A stretch of DNA of 13,387 bases from positions 1 through 13,387 of the forward strand of contig CAAGSD010000079.1 of assembly GCA_900772845.1 (NCBI GenBank). Direction: 5' to 3'. The translations under genes and the position numbers were made by a program. The notes beneath the pieces are model-generated. The model was given only the letters and a program-made list of their open reading frames with translations. It was not told the DNA's origin and did no database searches. Each line of letters opens with the position of its first letter. Positions within the stretch are counted from its first letter, which is position 1. Origin of the DNA: Lachnospiraceae bacterium (GTDB lineage Bacteria > Bacillota > Clostridia > Lachnospirales > Lachnospiraceae). Positions 12,200 to 13,387 of this stretch are shown here, in pieces.

Positions 12200-13387
12200 T
12201 TACATCTTCTCCGGAGCTTCAAATCCCAGCATATCAATACAGGTCTCCAGAATATCTCTGGTCAGCACCAGAAGTGCCACCAGTCCCTGCCTGCGCTCTT
12301 CATTCTCTTCTCCCAGGATCTTGGTCTCATGGTAGAAGTGGTTGAACGCATTGGCAAGATCATAGATGTAGGCACATACCTTATGAGGTGCCAGTTCCTC
12401 TCCCGCCGTAGCGATCATGGTATTGAACTGTGCCAGCTCCATGGCAAGCTCTTTTTCGGAAGCATTGCCGGGCTGCTGCAGCTTCACAGCTGTCAGATCT
12501 CCGCCCTGTTCCTTGTACTTGTTCAAAATGGACTTGATACGCACAATGGTATACAGAATATAAGGGCCGGTATCTCCCTCGAAGGAAGTAAATCTGTCAA
12601 TATCAAATACATAATCCTTGGATGCCTGATTGGACAGATCACCGTATTTTAATGCGGAGATAGCTACCACGTCCGCTACCTTTCTTGCCTCAGCATCCTC
12701 CATGTTGCGGCCTTCCTTTATCTTTTTGTACATTTCATCCTGCGTATCCTTGATCAGGTTCTCAAGGCGCATGACACCGCCCTGTCTGGTCTTGAAGGGT
12801 TTGCCGTCCTTGCCGTTCATGGTACCGAAGCCTAAGAACTTCAGTTCCGTCCCTTGCTCTACCAGCTTCGTCTTGCGGGCACAACGGAATACCTGTTCAA
12901 AATACAGCTCCTGACGCTTGTCTACCACATAGATCAGCTCGTCGGGATGATACAGCTTCATACGCTCCATAATGGTAGCCAAGTCCGTGGTATTGTACAG
13001 AGAGGCTCCGTCGGATTTTAAGATCATGCAGGGAGGGATCTCTTTGGTGTCGGTTTCTTCCTTGACATCCACTACCAACGCACCCTCGCTTAAGTGTGCA
13101 TAACCGTTGTCCTTCATATAGGCGACCATCTCCGGGATGATGTCATGGACATCGCTTTCTCCCTTCCACAGATCGAATTCTACATTTAATTTGGAATAAT
13201 TCTTCTTCAGGTCATTCACAGACACATTAATAATGTGCTTCCACAGGGCACGGTAGCCTCTGACACCGCTCTGTAATTTGAAGGTCGCTTCCATCGCCTT
13301 TGCCTTGTACTCGGGATCTTCCTTGGACTTAGCGCTGGCTGCGGGATAGATTTCCTCCAGTTCGCTGATGGTAAAGGGTGCTTCTTC
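12200..13387 (-). CDS. argS: Arginine--tRNA ligase, C-terminal part (start outside window)
   Basis: Class I aminoacyl-tRNA synthetase that charges tRNA-Arg with arginine using ATP in the cytosol. The frame is open through the right edge, giving 395 residues; the full enzyme usually has 550-590, so the HIGH-motif end is missing from view. Seen here are the catalytic-domain pieces LWKGESDVHDIIPEMV, LKSDGASLYNTTDLATI, VVDKRQELYFEQVF and the KMSKS-equivalent loop GKPFKTRQGGVMRL. The anticodon-binding helical domain follows, with ALKYGDLSNQ, FDIDRFTSFEGDTGPYI and YDLANAFNHFYHETKILGE, ending MLGFEAPEKM. An internal ATG at 13294 is not the start, because coding sequence continues unbroken before it (EEAPFTISELEEIYPAASAK). 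It faces the element and ends before the bidirectional terminator. Confidence 0.96.
   Translation of the reverse strand, partial: EEAPFTISELEEIYPAASAKSKEDPEYKAKAMEATFKLQSGVRGYRALWKHIINVSVNDLKKNYSKLNVEFDLWKGESDVHDIIPEMVAYMKDNGYAHLSEGALVVDVKEETDTKEIPPCMILKSDGASLYNTTDLATIMERMKLYHPDELIYVVDKRQELYFEQVFRCARKTKLVEQGTELKFLGFGTMNGKDGKPFKTRQGGVMRLENLIKDTQDEMYKKIKEGRNMEDAEARKVADVVAISALKYGDLSNQASKDYVFDIDRFTSFEGDTGPYILYTIVRIKSILNKYKEQGGDLTAVKLQQPGNASEKELAMELAQFNTMIATAGEELAPHKVCAYIYDLANAFNHFYHETKILGEENEERRQGLVALLVLTRDILETCIDMLGFEAPEKM

Noticed and set aside
1..13387. CRISPR arrays, insertion sequences or rRNA genes
   Set aside because: No regularly spaced repeats, no transposase-like frames and no rRNA-like sequence were seen.

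Overview
The window looks like chromosome from a Clostridia-class Bacillota, most likely a Lachnospiraceae-type gut anaerobe. This is inferred from the mid-range GC content, strong AGGAGG-type ribosome binding sites, the MEP-pathway gene ispF, a BlaI/BlaR1-type regulator pair, and tRNA genes without an encoded CCA. The genus cannot be fixed from sequence alone.

Left part (1-5320), all on the minus strand: a BlaR1-type M56 membrane metallopeptidase cut by the left edge, its BlaI-type repressor, a promoter carrying two copies of an inverted operator, ispF with an unusual cysteine-rich tail, and a large polytopic membrane protein resembling GT-C glycosyltransferases. The membrane protein's promoter overlaps a perfect 14-bp inverted repeat.

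Middle (5321-8477): a DEAD-box RNA helicase with an Arg/Gly/Asp-rich tail (minus strand) is divergent from a DUF362/ferredoxin iron-sulfur protein (plus strand). The helicase mRNA appears to carry an intrinsic terminator and a second hairpin in its leader, suggesting attenuation or cold-shock control.

Island (8747-11959): a strong promoter drives tRNA-Val(TAC) and tRNA-Met(CAT). The last bases of tRNA-Met are repeated exactly (26 bp) 3,187 bp downstream, marking attL and attR of a very small integrated element. It contains a short tyrosine recombinase, an Xre-type repressor overlapping it, a 57-residue ribbon-helix-helix protein, and a divergently transcribed 459-residue lipoprotein of unknown family. 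A 20-bp sequence built from tandem GTTTACTTTT units lies just inside both ends in the same orientation, as expected for integrase arm-binding sites. The element also carries its own terminator behind the tRNA, while the displaced chromosomal terminator lies just past attR. No replication, capsid or conjugation gene is present. The element is therefore either a decayed remnant or a minimal, mobilisable cargo unit whose only obvious payload is the surface lipoprotein.

Right part (11960-13387): the displaced tRNA terminator, a stretch resembling the 3' region of a type I (holin-like) toxin-antitoxin locus without a convincing toxin ORF, and the C-terminal two thirds of argS (minus strand) running off the right edge.
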